From positions 582,440 through 623,360 of the forward strand of contig CP070821.1 of NCBI GenBank assembly GCA_020344335.1: a stretch of 40,921 bases of DNA. The letters run 5' to 3'. The notes beneath the pieces are model-generated. The model ran no database searches. It saw only the letters and a program-made list of their open reading frames with translations, and had not been told where the DNA came from. The translations under genes were made by a program, and so were the position numbers. Positions 8,983 to 19,398 of this stretch are shown in pieces; within the stretch, counting starts at the first letter, position 1; the number at the start of each line of letters is the position of its first letter. This stretch comes from Gammaproteobacteria bacterium. GTDB lineage: Bacteria > Pseudomonadota > Gammaproteobacteria > UBA9214.

Positions 8983-10179
8983 ATGGCAAAGATTCTGGTA
9001 ATAGACCGGGACGACCACACCAGTATTCCGTTTCTGCGCGGAATCCTGATCCGGTCGTTGCAGGATTCAGGTATATCCTTTGAAGATGCCTATAAAATAG
9101 CAACGGCTGTCCGCACCCGTCTCGATGCGGCCGGAACGACCGAGCTGACGACGCTTGAATTACGCAAACTGGTAATTGACGAGCTTGCGGCTTCAAAAGA
9201 GCCGGAGATAGTCAACCGTTACCGGCAAAAGAAGTCACCCTTTGTCATCCAGGTAGAACAGCGGGACGGGCAACTGATACCGTTCTCGCGACTGGACTAC
9301 CAGCATCAGCTGGAAAATATCGGCCTTTATGGTGATGAAGCTGCTGTCATCGTGGGTATTGTCTACAAGCACCTGCTGGATCGCCACATCGAACTGATTA
9401 CTTCCAGACGACTCGGGGAACTGACCTATCGGTATCTGAGACAATCCCCCGAACTGGGGCCGGCCGTCGCTAACCGCTGGCTTGTCTGGCGCGATTTTCT
9501 CAACACCGGCAGACCATTAATCTTCCTGATCGGCGGGACCGCCGGCAGTGGAAAGAGCACCATTGCGTCCATGCTGGCAAGTCGCCTGGAAATCGTCCGC
9601 ACACAGTCCACAGATATGCTGCGCGAGGTCATGCGCACCATGATCCCCGAACAACTGCTACCGGTTCTGCACAAGTCCTCATTCACGGCCTGGACCGTCC
9701 TCCCCGAGCAGTCCAATTACCAGGACAAGACATCGGAGTCATCCCTGATCGAGGGGTACCTCACCCAGGCCAACTTGCTGTCGGTTGCCATTGAAGCGGT
9801 GATCCAGCGCGCATTGCGCGAGCGGGTGTCATTGATCCTCGAAGGTGTCCATATTTACCCGCAACTGGTCAGCAAGCTGAGAACCGACAGCGAGGCCATT
9901 GTCATCCCGATCATGGTCAGCGTCCTGAAGCGCAAGCGCCTGCAACGGCAAATCCGTGGACGTGGTACCGCGGTTGCACAGCGTCGCGCGGAACGGTATC
10001 TCGAGCATTTCGAGGACATCTGGCGCCTGCAGTCCTACCTGTTGTCACAGGCGGACAACACCAATATCACCATCGTCGTCAATGAAGACCGTGACAAGGT
10101 GTTCCGGGATATCATGCGCATTACCATTGATGTTCTGGCCAGGGATTTTACCGGTACAGCCAAGTCGGTATTCGTCTGA
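8983..10179 (+). CDS. 2-phosphoglycerate kinase-like protein with N-terminal ATP-cone-like domain
   Basis: The 398-residue protein resembles the archaeal 2-phosphoglycerate kinase, which makes 2,3-bisphosphoglycerate from 2-phosphoglycerate and ATP. The N-terminal 90 residues look like the ATP-cone region of that family (PFLRGILIRSLQDSG, then AYKIATAVRTRL). A second helical part follows (LITSRRLGELTYRYL). The P-loop kinase domain starts at residue 180 with GGTAGSGKST (184-193) and STDMLREVMR (209-218). It continues with ILEGVHIYPQL and an Arg-rich lid KRKRLQRQIRGRG. The stop overlaps the start of the next gene by one base (TGATG), so the two are translationally coupled. Plant LPA1 and other relatives of this family are linked to inositol phosphate metabolism, so the true substrate is not certain. 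The neighbouring phosphoglycerate mutase favours 2-phosphoglycerate. Confidence 0.8.
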   Translation: MAKILVIDRDDHTSIPFLRGILIRSLQDSGISFEDAYKIATAVRTRLDAAGTTELTTLELRKLVIDELAASKEPEIVNRYRQKKSPFVIQVEQRDGQLIPFSRLDYQHQLENIGLYGDEAAVIVGIVYKHLLDRHIELITSRRLGELTYRYLRQSPELGPAVANRWLVWRDFLNTGRPLIFLIGGTAGSGKSTIASMLASRLEIVRTQSTDMLREVMRTMIPEQLLPVLHKSSFTAWTVLPEQSNYQDKTSESSLIEGYLTQANLLSVAIEAVIQRALRERVSLILEGVHIYPQLVSKLRTDSEAIVIPIMVSVLKRKRLQRQIRGRGTAVAQRRAERYLEHFEDIWRLQSYLLSQADNTNITIVVNEDRDKVFRDIMRITIDVLARDFTGTAKSVFV

Positions 10180-11447
10180 TGAAACACAAGGGCATGATGA
10201 TCATTCTCGACGGACTGGGTGACCGGCCCGTTGCCGCTTTGGGTGGTGCCACCCCGCTGGAAGCGGCGCATACGCCCCATATGGATGCCATGGTTGCTGC
10301 CGGGCGTTGCGGGCTGGTGGATACACTGTATCCTGGAATGCCGGTCGACACCCACACCGGTGCCGGGGTCCTGCTTGGCCTGAAACCCGGTGATGCGTTC
10401 CACCTGCCCCGGGGGCCGGTAGAGGCAGCAGGCACCGGCCTACCGATCATGCCCGGAGAAATTGCACTGCGTTGCAATTTTGCCACCCTCGAGGCCGATG
10501 GGAACAGCCTTCGTATCCTTGACCGGCGCGCCGGCCGTATCAGCGAAGGCACCCATGAACTGGCGGATGCACTGCAGGACATACCGCTGGGAGAGGGATT
10601 CACTGCCAGCATCCGGCCGGCGACCGGCCACCGCGCCGTGATGCGCCTGTCCGGTCCGGGACCGCTGCCGGAAATCAGTGATACCGATCCTGGTTCCAGT
10701 GCCGAGCCCTGTCCGGTCAGCATCAGTCACTCCCTGGATGCGCTCAATCCCCTCGGAGAAGAAGCCGCGAACGCCCTCAACCGCCTGGTCCGTGAAGCCC
10801 ACGCACGCCTTGACAATCATCCGGTCAACCAGAAACGCCGGCAGCAGGGAAAACCGCCGGCGAATGGCATCCTCACGCGCGGCGCCGGCACCATCGGCAG
10901 TATTCACAATATACTTCACCATCTCGGGCTGCATGCCGCTGTCGTTGCCGGGGAACGAACGCTTGTGGGTCTGGCCAACCTGTTCAATTTCACGGCCATC
11001 AGCCAGCCCGGATTCACGTCCATGCCGGACACCGATCTCGCCGGGAAAATCGCAGCAGCACTGGCGGCCCTCGAAGAACACGATATCGTGTTCCTGCACA
11101 TCAAGGCCCCGGACATTCATGCCCATGACAGGAATCCTGTAGCCAAGAAGGAAGGCCTGGAGTTGATCGACAATGCACTGTTGCCGCTGTTACGAGAAGA
11201 AATCGTGATCGGCATCACTGCCGATCACACGACCGACAGCAATACCGGCCGCCACTGCGGTGACCCGGTGCCCTCGCTCATCTGTTCCGCTGCCGGGCGC
11301 AAGGACAAATGCAATGAATTCGGGGAAACCCCGTGTCTCGCCGGCGCCCTCGGGAGAATACGGGGGCATGCCTTTCTGCTCTCGGTTCTGGATGAAATGC
11401 AGTGTCTGCAGAATTACCAGACCGCAGACAGCCCCTATTACATCTAG
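10179..11447 (+). CDS. apgM: Archaeal-type 2,3-bisphosphoglycerate-independent phosphoglycerate mutase-like protein
   Basis: This 422-residue protein belongs to the alkaline phosphatase superfamily. It matches archaeal-type iPGM, which interconverts 3- and 2-phosphoglycerate. It starts with the metal site IILDGLGDRP (Asp11) and TPLEAAHTPHMD. The C-terminal metal ligands are in HIKAPDIHAHD (residues 307-317) and ADHTTDSNTGRHCGDPVP (Asp349, His350). RGPVEAAG is also typical. The usual nucleophile region, GSDxxHL in archaeal enzymes as I recall them, reads VDTHTGAG here (residues 56-63), so the nucleophile may be Thr. Translation is coupled to the upstream 2-phosphoglycerate kinase-like gene. 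Its end faces purA with only 11 bases between the two stop codons. The activity could be mutase, or a phosphatase on a related phosphoglycerate. Confidence 0.85.
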   Translation: MKHKGMMIILDGLGDRPVAALGGATPLEAAHTPHMDAMVAAGRCGLVDTLYPGMPVDTHTGAGVLLGLKPGDAFHLPRGPVEAAGTGLPIMPGEIALRCNFATLEADGNSLRILDRRAGRISEGTHELADALQDIPLGEGFTASIRPATGHRAVMRLSGPGPLPEISDTDPGSSAEPCPVSISHSLDALNPLGEEAANALNRLVREAHARLDNHPVNQKRRQQGKPPANGILTRGAGTIGSIHNILHHLGLHAAVVAGERTLVGLANLFNFTAISQPGFTSMPDTDLAGKIAAALAALEEHDIVFLHIKAPDIHAHDRNPVAKKEGLELIDNALLPLLREEIVIGITADHTTDSNTGRHCGDPVPSLICSAAGRKDKCNEFGETPCLAGALGRIRGHAFLLSVLDEMQCLQNYQTADSPYYI

Positions 11448-11458
11448 CGGCCGGCTTC

Positions 11459-13986
<2,528 letters not shown>

Positions 13987-14008
13987 CTTTGCTTGTGTAA
14001 CGCCGGTT

Positions 14009-14203
14009 TCATCGAACCACGTAAAGCATTATTACACCGCAGATCATACTCGCCAGTCCGACAATACGCAGTGTCCTGTCATCTATTTGGGAAACCGTCT
14101 CCAGCATGTTCCGCAACGACCGCGGACTGACAAACGGGACGATGCCCTCGATTACCAGTACCAGCGCCAGGGCCGCGAGCAGGTCGCTCCAGTTCAGATC
14201 CAT
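14009..14203 (-). CDS. DUF2065 (YjeT-like) small inner-membrane protein
   Basis: This 64-residue protein has two hydrophobic segments: DLLAALALVLVIEGIVPF and TLRIVGLASMICGVIMLYVV. They are joined by a short polar loop containing SPRSLRNMLE, a typical DUF2065 sequence. Its position between hflC and hisZ is the standard neighbourhood of this family (yjeT in E. coli). Function is unknown. A role near the HflKC complex has only positional support. No good ribosome binding site is visible before the ATG. Confidence 0.9.
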   Translation of the reverse strand: MDLNWSDLLAALALVLVIEGIVPFVSPRSLRNMLETVSQIDDRTLRIVGLASMICGVIMLYVVR

Positions 14204-14269
14204 TATCAGGAGAGACCGGGCACCGGCCCGGAAAAATGTCTTGTCAGATGATGAGCGCGCCGTGTTGCG

Positions 14270-15139
14270 CTAATTGCTCGCATCGGTGTTGAAATATCTG
14301 AAGAACTCGGAATCCGGCTGCAGCACCATCACATCCTGCTTGCTGTTGAGCGCATCACGATAGGCACTCATGCTGCGATAGAAGGCATAGAATTCCTCGT
14401 CCCTGCCATAGGCATCCGCGTAGATCTCGGTAGCACGCGCATCCCCTTCACCGCGAATGGTGTCCGCATCGCGCTGCGCCTCGGCCAGGATCACTGTCCG
14501 TTCACGTTCGGCAACGGCACGGATACCCTTTGCGTTCTCCTCACCCTGCGCCCGGTGTTCCGCGGCGACCCGCGCGCGTTCCGCGCGCATGCGCTGGTAC
14601 ACGGCATCGCGCACATCATCAGGCAATTCGATCTGCTTGATGCGCACATCGATGATACCGATACCGAACTGCTTGACCTGCTCGTTTGCACCGCGCGTCA
14701 GACTATCCATCATCTCTGCACGCTCGCCGGATACCACCTGCCGGATAGTACGGTTTTCAAACTCGAGCTGCAGTCCGTTCTTGATGATCTGCAGCAGGCG
14801 CAATGCAGCCTGGCGCTCGTCACCGGCAAAGGCCGTGTAATATGTCGCCGGGTCCTTGATGCGCCACTTGACGAAGAAATCCACCGACACGTTCTTCTTC
14901 TCGCCGGTCAGGAACCGCTCCGGGCGCGTATCCAGTGTCAGGATGCGCTTATCGAACTTGCTGACATTGTTGATGAACAGCGGCTTCATGAAGTGCAGGC
15001 CGGGCTCGTATTCCGACTCGATAATCTTGCCGAGCTGGAACTTGATCGCCACCTGCCTCTCATCGACGATAAAAAAGGATGTCACCAGGACCAGCAGGCC
15101 GATAACACCCAGCACCATGAACAATCTACTTTTGGCCAT
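14270..15139 (-). CDS. hflC: HflC, SPFH-domain modulator of the FtsH protease
   Basis: HflC pairs with HflK to form a large membrane cage around the FtsH protease and restrain it. The 289-residue protein begins with a membrane anchor (LFMVLGVIGLLVLVTSFFIV). Next is the band 7/SPFH domain, with VDERQVAIKFQLGKI, GLHFMKPLF and LDTRPERFLTGEKK. A long Ala/Glu/Arg-rich coiled coil follows (MRAERARVAAEHRAQGEENA). The C-terminal part YGRDEEFYAFYRSMSAYRD is typical of HflC. Its ATG overlaps the hflK stop by one base (TAATG), so the pair is translationally coupled. Confidence 0.97.
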   Translation of the reverse strand: MAKSRLFMVLGVIGLLVLVTSFFIVDERQVAIKFQLGKIIESEYEPGLHFMKPLFINNVSKFDKRILTLDTRPERFLTGEKKNVSVDFFVKWRIKDPATYYTAFAGDERQAALRLLQIIKNGLQLEFENRTIRQVVSGERAEMMDSLTRGANEQVKQFGIGIIDVRIKQIELPDDVRDAVYQRMRAERARVAAEHRAQGEENAKGIRAVAERERTVILAEAQRDADTIRGEGDARATEIYADAYGRDEEFYAFYRSMSAYRDALNSKQDVMVLQPDSEFFRYFNTDASN

Positions 15140-16272
15140 TAGCGGTTCCCTCCTTCCCGGCTTGTACCGCGGCGGCGCGGCGCCGGTTGCGCCTCCTCGG
15201 CAGGTCCGGTACGAATCTGTGGTCCGCCTGCAGGCGGTAGACTGTAACCGGAAGTTCTCTCCATCAGCTTGTCCAGCGGAATGTACATCAGGCTATTGCC
15301 GTCCTCGATCTGCATGACCACCTTGCTGGTATTCGCCAGCACCGTTTCCATGGTCTCCAGATACAGGCGCTTGCGGGTCACTTCCGGTGCCTTTTCATAT
15401 TCCTCGAGTGTCTGCAGGAAACGGCTGGTCTCACCTTCGGCGCGGGCAACCACCTGTTCACGATATGCGCCGGCCTGTTCGCGCAGGCGCTTGGCATCAC
15501 CGCGCGCCTTTGGCAGGATGTCAAACGCATACGCCTCGGCCTGGTTCTTTAAACGGACTTCATCTTCCTGCGCCTTGATGGCATCCTCGAAGGCCCCCTG
15601 CACCTCTTCCGGTGGCTGCGGGTCCTGCAGGTTGACACTGGTCAGGAGCAGGCCGGTCTGGTAGCGGTCCAGGATGGTCTGGATCAGGGTTTCGGTCTCT
15701 GCCACGATGGCACCGCGCCCGCCGGTCAGGAAATCGTCCATGGGAATCGAACCGATGACCTCGCGGAGCGCGCTCTCGGTGGCCTCCTGCAGGGTATAAT
15801 CCGGATCCCGTGTCTGGAACAGGTAGTCCCTGGCGTCCTTGATGCGGTACTGCACGGCGAGCTCGACCTGAATGATGTTCTCATCCTTCGTCAGCATCTT
15901 GGCTCGGTGACTGACGGTGCGCAACTGGTCTACATTGACCTTTTCCACCGTGTCGATAAACCGCGGATACCAGTGCGGACCCGGGCCGGTGATCTTGTTG
16001 AACGCACCCAGGCGCAGTACCACACCGCGTTCCGCCGGGTCGACAATGTAGATACCCGATAATATCCAGACGACCAGCAGAATGATGCCGATCAGTGAAA
16101 AACTGAACGGGGTACCGGTTCCGGTGCCGGAACCGCCGCGCCCCCCGCCCATGAATCGGTTCATCCTGTCACGCAGCTTGCGCGCCAGTTCATCCAGGTC
16201 GGGCGGCCCTTCACTGCCGCCGCGTCCACCCCAGGGATCCCGTTTGTCTCCCCCCGGTTCATTCCAAGCCAT
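15139..16272 (-). CDS. hflK: HflK, SPFH-domain modulator of the FtsH protease
   Basis: HflK is the partner of HflC in the FtsH-regulating complex of the inner membrane. The 377 residues start MAWNEPGGDKRDPWGG, the usual Gly- and Asp-rich cytoplasmic tail. A transmembrane helix follows (FSLIGIILLVVWILSGIYIV near residues 55-74), and then the band 7 domain with DPAERGVVLRLGAF and GPGPHWYPRFID. A long coiled coil runs through VVARAEGETSRFLQTLEEYE. The C-terminus is Pro-, Arg- and Gly-rich. GGGAG-like GGGAG is not seen, but GGGAG's equivalent GGGAG is replaced by GGGAG-free GGGAGT; the visible Shine-Dalgarno is GGGAG in ACGGGAGTG six bases before the ATG. It lies 70 bases downstream of hflX. Confidence 0.96.
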   Translation of the reverse strand: MAWNEPGGDKRDPWGGRGGSEGPPDLDELARKLRDRMNRFMGGGRGGSGTGTGTPFSFSLIGIILLVVWILSGIYIVDPAERGVVLRLGAFNKITGPGPHWYPRFIDTVEKVNVDQLRTVSHRAKMLTKDENIIQVELAVQYRIKDARDYLFQTRDPDYTLQEATESALREVIGSIPMDDFLTGGRGAIVAETETLIQTILDRYQTGLLLTSVNLQDPQPPEEVQGAFEDAIKAQEDEVRLKNQAEAYAFDILPKARGDAKRLREQAGAYREQVVARAEGETSRFLQTLEEYEKAPEVTRKRLYLETMETVLANTSKVVMQIEDGNSLMYIPLDKLMERTSGYSLPPAGGPQIRTGPAEEAQPAPRRRGTSREGGNR

Positions 16273-16342
16273 ACATCACTCCCGTTTCAGATTCAGTCCT
16301 CGCGCGGCAGGAGTCGCCGCTTCAGGACACAAGCGGTTAATT

Positions 16343-17662
16343 TTAAGAAGCTTTGGCAGCGGTAGCAACAGAATCAACCGCTACAAAGGGATGAAATTGA
16401 CAGGCACCGCCGGATTCACGGACCAGTTTGTCGATATTGCGCTGTGCCATTCTGACTTCCAGCCACCAGTTGCCCTGCGCATCGACTTGCTCCGAAATGA
16501 CCTGGCCTATGGCATACAGGGACGAGCGCGTTCGCCCGGCTTCCGGTCCCATATGCAACCAGCCGTGCACCTGCCGGCCATGGAAAAATTCACCCATGGC
16601 ATCTGCCAGCAGCTCCAGTCCGGCTCCGGTAACCGCAGATAACCAGACTTTTTCAACACCGTTGCCGGTGTTTTTTTCAATCCTCGGTTCCAGCCCGTTA
16701 AGATCGATCTTGTTGTAGACAATCAGTTGCGGAACATCCGCGGCGCCGATTTCCCGCAGCACCGCGTCTACCTGGGTCATGCGTGCCTGGCGATCTGCGT
16801 CCTGCACATCGACCACGTGCAGCAACAGCTCAGCCTGGCAAGTCTCTTCCAGTGTTGACCGGAAGGCTGCAACCAGATCATGCGGAAGGTGCCTGATAAA
16901 CCCGACGGTATCGGCCAGTACCAGGGGTCCGACACCCGGCAGGTCGATGCGCCGCAGCTTCGGATCCAGCGTTGCGAACAACTGGTCAGCTGCATAGGCG
17001 TGAGCCCCGGTGAGGGCGTTGAACAGCGTGGACTTGCCGGCATTGGTGTAACCGACCAGCGAAACTGTCGGGATGTCTGCGCGGTTTCTGGCACGCCGGC
17101 CCTGGTTGCGCTGGCGATCCACTTTCTCGAGCCGCTTGTTGATCATCTTGATGCGGGCGTTAATCATGCGGCGGTCTGATTCCAGCTGGGTTTCGCCCGG
17201 GCCGCGCAGACCGATACCGCCCTTCTGACGCTCCAGGTGGGTCCAGCCACGCACCAGACGGGTCGACAGGTGGCGCAGCTGGGCCAGCTCGACCTGCAGC
17301 TTGCCTTCGAAAGAGCGCGCACGCTGGGCGAAGATATCCAGGATCAGCCCGGTCCTTGCTATGACGCGACAGGAAAACAGGCGCTCCAGGTTGCGTTCCT
17401 GGCTGGGGCTCAGGGCATGGTTGAATATAACGATATCCGCGTCGTGGCGGCGTACCGCTGCGTGAATTTCATCCGCCTTGCCCTGACCGACAAACAGCCT
17501 CGGTTCGGGAGTGGAACGGGTGGCGGTAACGGTGGCAACCGGCAGTGCACCCGCGGAACGTACCAGATCCGTAAATTCCTGGAGGTCCTCCGCGTCCTTG
17601 CCGGCGGGAAAGTTCACATGGACCAGTATGGCCCGCTCACCACTATCAGGGCGCTCGAACAA
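16343..17662 (-). CDS. hflX: HflX, ribosome-associated GTPase
   Basis: HflX is a GTPase that splits stalled ribosomes, notably under heat stress. The 439-residue protein has the N-terminal HflX domain (TRSTPEPRLFVGQGKADEIH and ALSPSQERNLE). A coiled linker follows with the family motif GGIGLRGPGETQLE. The G domain carries GYTNAGKST near residue 205, DTVGFI and YNKIDL, and a short C-terminal domain ends the protein. The start is a TTG at 17660-17662 with GGAGG six bases upstream. This gives the usual first residues MFERPDSGERA, comparable to E. coli MFDRYDAGEQA. It lies 29 bases downstream of hfq, the classical hfq-hflX-hflK-hflC operon order. Confidence 0.97.
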   Translation of the reverse strand: MFERPDSGERAILVHVNFPAGKDAEDLQEFTDLVRSAGALPVATVTATRSTPEPRLFVGQGKADEIHAAVRRHDADIVIFNHALSPSQERNLERLFSCRVIARTGLILDIFAQRARSFEGKLQVELAQLRHLSTRLVRGWTHLERQKGGIGLRGPGETQLESDRRMINARIKMINKRLEKVDRQRNQGRRARNRADIPTVSLVGYTNAGKSTLFNALTGAHAYAADQLFATLDPKLRRIDLPGVGPLVLADTVGFIRHLPHDLVAAFRSTLEETCQAELLLHVVDVQDADRQARMTQVDAVLREIGAADVPQLIVYNKIDLNGLEPRIEKNTGNGVEKVWLSAVTGAGLELLADAMGEFFHGRQVHGWLHMGPEAGRTRSSLYAIGQVISEQVDAQGNWWLEVRMAQRNIDKLVRESGGACQFHPFVAVDSVATAAKAS

Positions 17663-17691
17663 TCAGCCCCTCCGTTACGGTGCTTGCGTGA

Positions 17692-17955
17692 TCAGACATT
17701 ACCGGGTTCTGGACTGTTATTTTCATTGCTGCCTTCTGAACCGGAAAAACGCACATTGCGCGCCGGGACAACCGTCGAAATGGCATGCTTGTAAACCATC
17801 TGGCTGACTGCGTTTTTGAGGAGCACGACAAACTGGTCAAATGACTCGATCTGGCCCTGCAGTTTGATACCGTTGACCAGGTAAATTGACACCGGGACTC
17901 GTTCCTTGCGAAGCGCATTCAGAAATGGATCTTGCAAAGATTGCCCTCTATTCAT
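17692..17955 (-). CDS. hfq: RNA chaperone Hfq
   Basis: Hfq is the hexameric Sm-like protein that pairs small RNAs with mRNAs. The chosen ATG (17953-17955) has AAGGAG seven bases upstream and gives 87 residues starting [20 protein letters not shown]. The reading frame extends 11 codons further upstream without family similarity. Sm1 ([20 protein letters not shown]) and Sm2 ([12 protein letters not shown]) are complete. The proximal-face residues of the KH motif, YKHAIS, are intact. The C-terminal tail of about 20 residues is short and Ser/Asn/Glu-rich. It is separated from miaA by 127 bases that probably hold its promoter, though I cannot assign clear -35 and -10 boxes. Confidence 0.98.
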   Translation of the reverse strand: MNRGQSLQDPFLNALRKERVPVSIYLVNGIKLQGQIESFDQFVVLLKNAVSQMVYKHAISTVVPARNVRFSGSEGSNENNSPEPGNV

Positions 17956-18082
17956 GTCTGTTCTCCTTTTTCTTGTACCGTAAACCAAAACTATTCTCCC
18001 ACAGACGAGTGTCTACCAACATCCTTACTGTAACATTGGCACTCAATACTACTAAAATTTTAACACAATCACAGGGTTATTT

Positions 18083-19024
18083 TTATTGCTTCAGACAACA
18101 CTCCAGATAGTCGCCAATGCGTTCGACCACTGAGTCCTCCTCGGCCGCAAACCAGCGGACATTCTCCTCGCGGCGCAGCCAGGTCAGCTGGCGCTTGGCA
18201 TACTGCCGGGTGGCCACTATAGCCTGATTCACCATTTCGTCATAGCTCAGCCCGCCGGCGAGAAAGGCCCGGACTTGTCGATAACCCACCGCCCGCAGGG
18301 CGGGCACGTCTCCGTCAAGATCACCACGCTCGACCAGCTCCCGCACTTCGTCCACGAGTCCGGCTTCCAGCATCTCCCGAAAGCGTCGCTCGATTCTCTG
18401 CTGCATGCGGACACGGTCTCCGGGTGCAAGGATCACCTTGACCAGTCGGTACGGCAACGGCAGCTCGCGGCCCTGTGCGTGAAAATTGCTCAGGGGCTGT
18501 CCGGTCATCTCATAGACTTCCAGTGCCCGCTGGATCCGCTGGGGATCGTTGGCGTGAATGCGTGCCGCGGCCCGGGGGTCGACCTGCTGCAGGCGCCGGT
18601 ACAGCGACTCCAGTCCTTCCTCCTGCATTTCCTGCTCCAGCGCAGCGCGTATCTCCGGATCGGCCGGCGGCATCGCCGACAGCCCCTGCTCCAGGGCCCG
18701 GAAATACAACATCGTGCCCCCCACGAGCAACGGGATATTACCATTCGCAACAATCCCGGCCATCTCCCGCAGCGCGTCTTCGCGGAATTCGGCAGCCGAA
18801 TAGGTATCGGCCGGGTCGCGTATGTCGATCAGGCGGTGTGGAGCGGCCTGCAACAGGCCGGCGTCCGGCTTGGCCGTGCCGATATCCATTCCCCGGTACA
18901 CCAGCGCCGAATCGACACTGATGATCTCGAAGGGAAACCGCTTCAGCAGCGCAGCGGCGACCCCGGTTTTCCCGGACGCCGTGGGACCCATGAGAAAGAC
19001 TGCAGGAGGTAATGGGTGGTTCAT
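18083..19024 (-). CDS. miaA: tRNA dimethylallyltransferase
   Basis: MiaA adds a dimethylallyl group to N6 of A37 in tRNAs that read UNN codons. The 313-residue protein has the P-loop MGPTASGKT at residues 12-20. It also has the family motifs ISVDSALVYRGMDIGTAKP, HRLIDIRDPADTYSAAEF, LLVGGTMLYFRAL and the substrate-contacting NDPQRIQRALEVYEMTG. The C-terminal part contains AVGYRQVRAFLAGG and ATRQYAKRQLTWLRRE, all as in E. coli. It precedes hfq and follows mutL, the standard order. It is separated from mutL by an unusual 374-base repeat-containing spacer. Confidence 0.97.
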   Translation of the reverse strand: MNHPLPPAVFLMGPTASGKTGVAAALLKRFPFEIISVDSALVYRGMDIGTAKPDAGLLQAAPHRLIDIRDPADTYSAAEFREDALREMAGIVANGNIPLLVGGTMLYFRALEQGLSAMPPADPEIRAALEQEMQEEGLESLYRRLQQVDPRAAARIHANDPQRIQRALEVYEMTGQPLSNFHAQGRELPLPYRLVKVILAPGDRVRMQQRIERRFREMLEAGLVDEVRELVERGDLDGDVPALRAVGYRQVRAFLAGGLSYDEMVNQAIVATRQYAKRQLTWLRREENVRWFAAEEDSVVERIGDYLECCLKQ

Positions 19025-19040
19025 CCAAACTCTTTTTTTT

Positions 19041-19387
19041 CACCGCAGAGACACAGAGAAAAACAAATCAGGTTAAAAAGACTTGTTATTTTTATAGTCA
19101 TTCCCGCGCGATGTACAGGACGTACAAGTGCCGCGGGAGGCATGGAGCAGGTGAGACCGGGAACCGGTCGAGAAGCTGGCCTGGGCCATGCCGGGAGCGG
19201 CAAAGCGGGAATCCAGATACCCCGGCCTGCATCGGCCGTAAACATATGGTGTTGCCCATAGATCACCGGATGATACTGAAACAAGGTGTTTATAGATTCC
19301 CGCTTCCGCGGGAATGAGTTTTTTTTAGTATTAAATTCTCTGCGCCCTCTGCGCCCTCTGTGCCCGCTGTGCTCTCCGTGGCTCTTT
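19041..19387. repeat. Composite intergenic repeat element between mutL and miaA
   Basis: The spacer between mutL and miaA is framed by imperfect inverted ends. The left end is caccgcagagacacagagaa (19041-19060). The right end (19337-19387) is a run of ctctgcgccctctg-like units finishing in gctctccgtggctcttt. Inside are several copies of a palindromic core: tcattcccgcgcg (19098-19110) facing ccgcgggagg (19131-19140), gcgggaatccag (19205-19216), and a perfect hairpin attcccgcttccgcgggaat (19296-19315). The hairpin is followed by eight T. The CACCGCAGAGACACAGAG and CTCTGTGxxCTCTGTGGC type of ends and the ATTCCCGC/GCGGGAAT cores are familiar as dispersed non-coding repeats in many proteobacteria. 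No credible gene lies in the spacer. Confidence 0.6.
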
Positions 19388-19398
19388 CATCATGATTT

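Noticed and set aside
19016-19317. Short open frames in the mutL-miaA spacer
   Set aside because: They are translations of repeat sequence, such as the ends with CACCGCAGAGACACAGAG, and not genes.
19296-19326. Hairpin plus T-run resembling an intrinsic terminator
   Set aside because: It is oriented for plus-strand transcription, while both neighbouring genes are on the minus strand. It is better explained as part of the repeat element.
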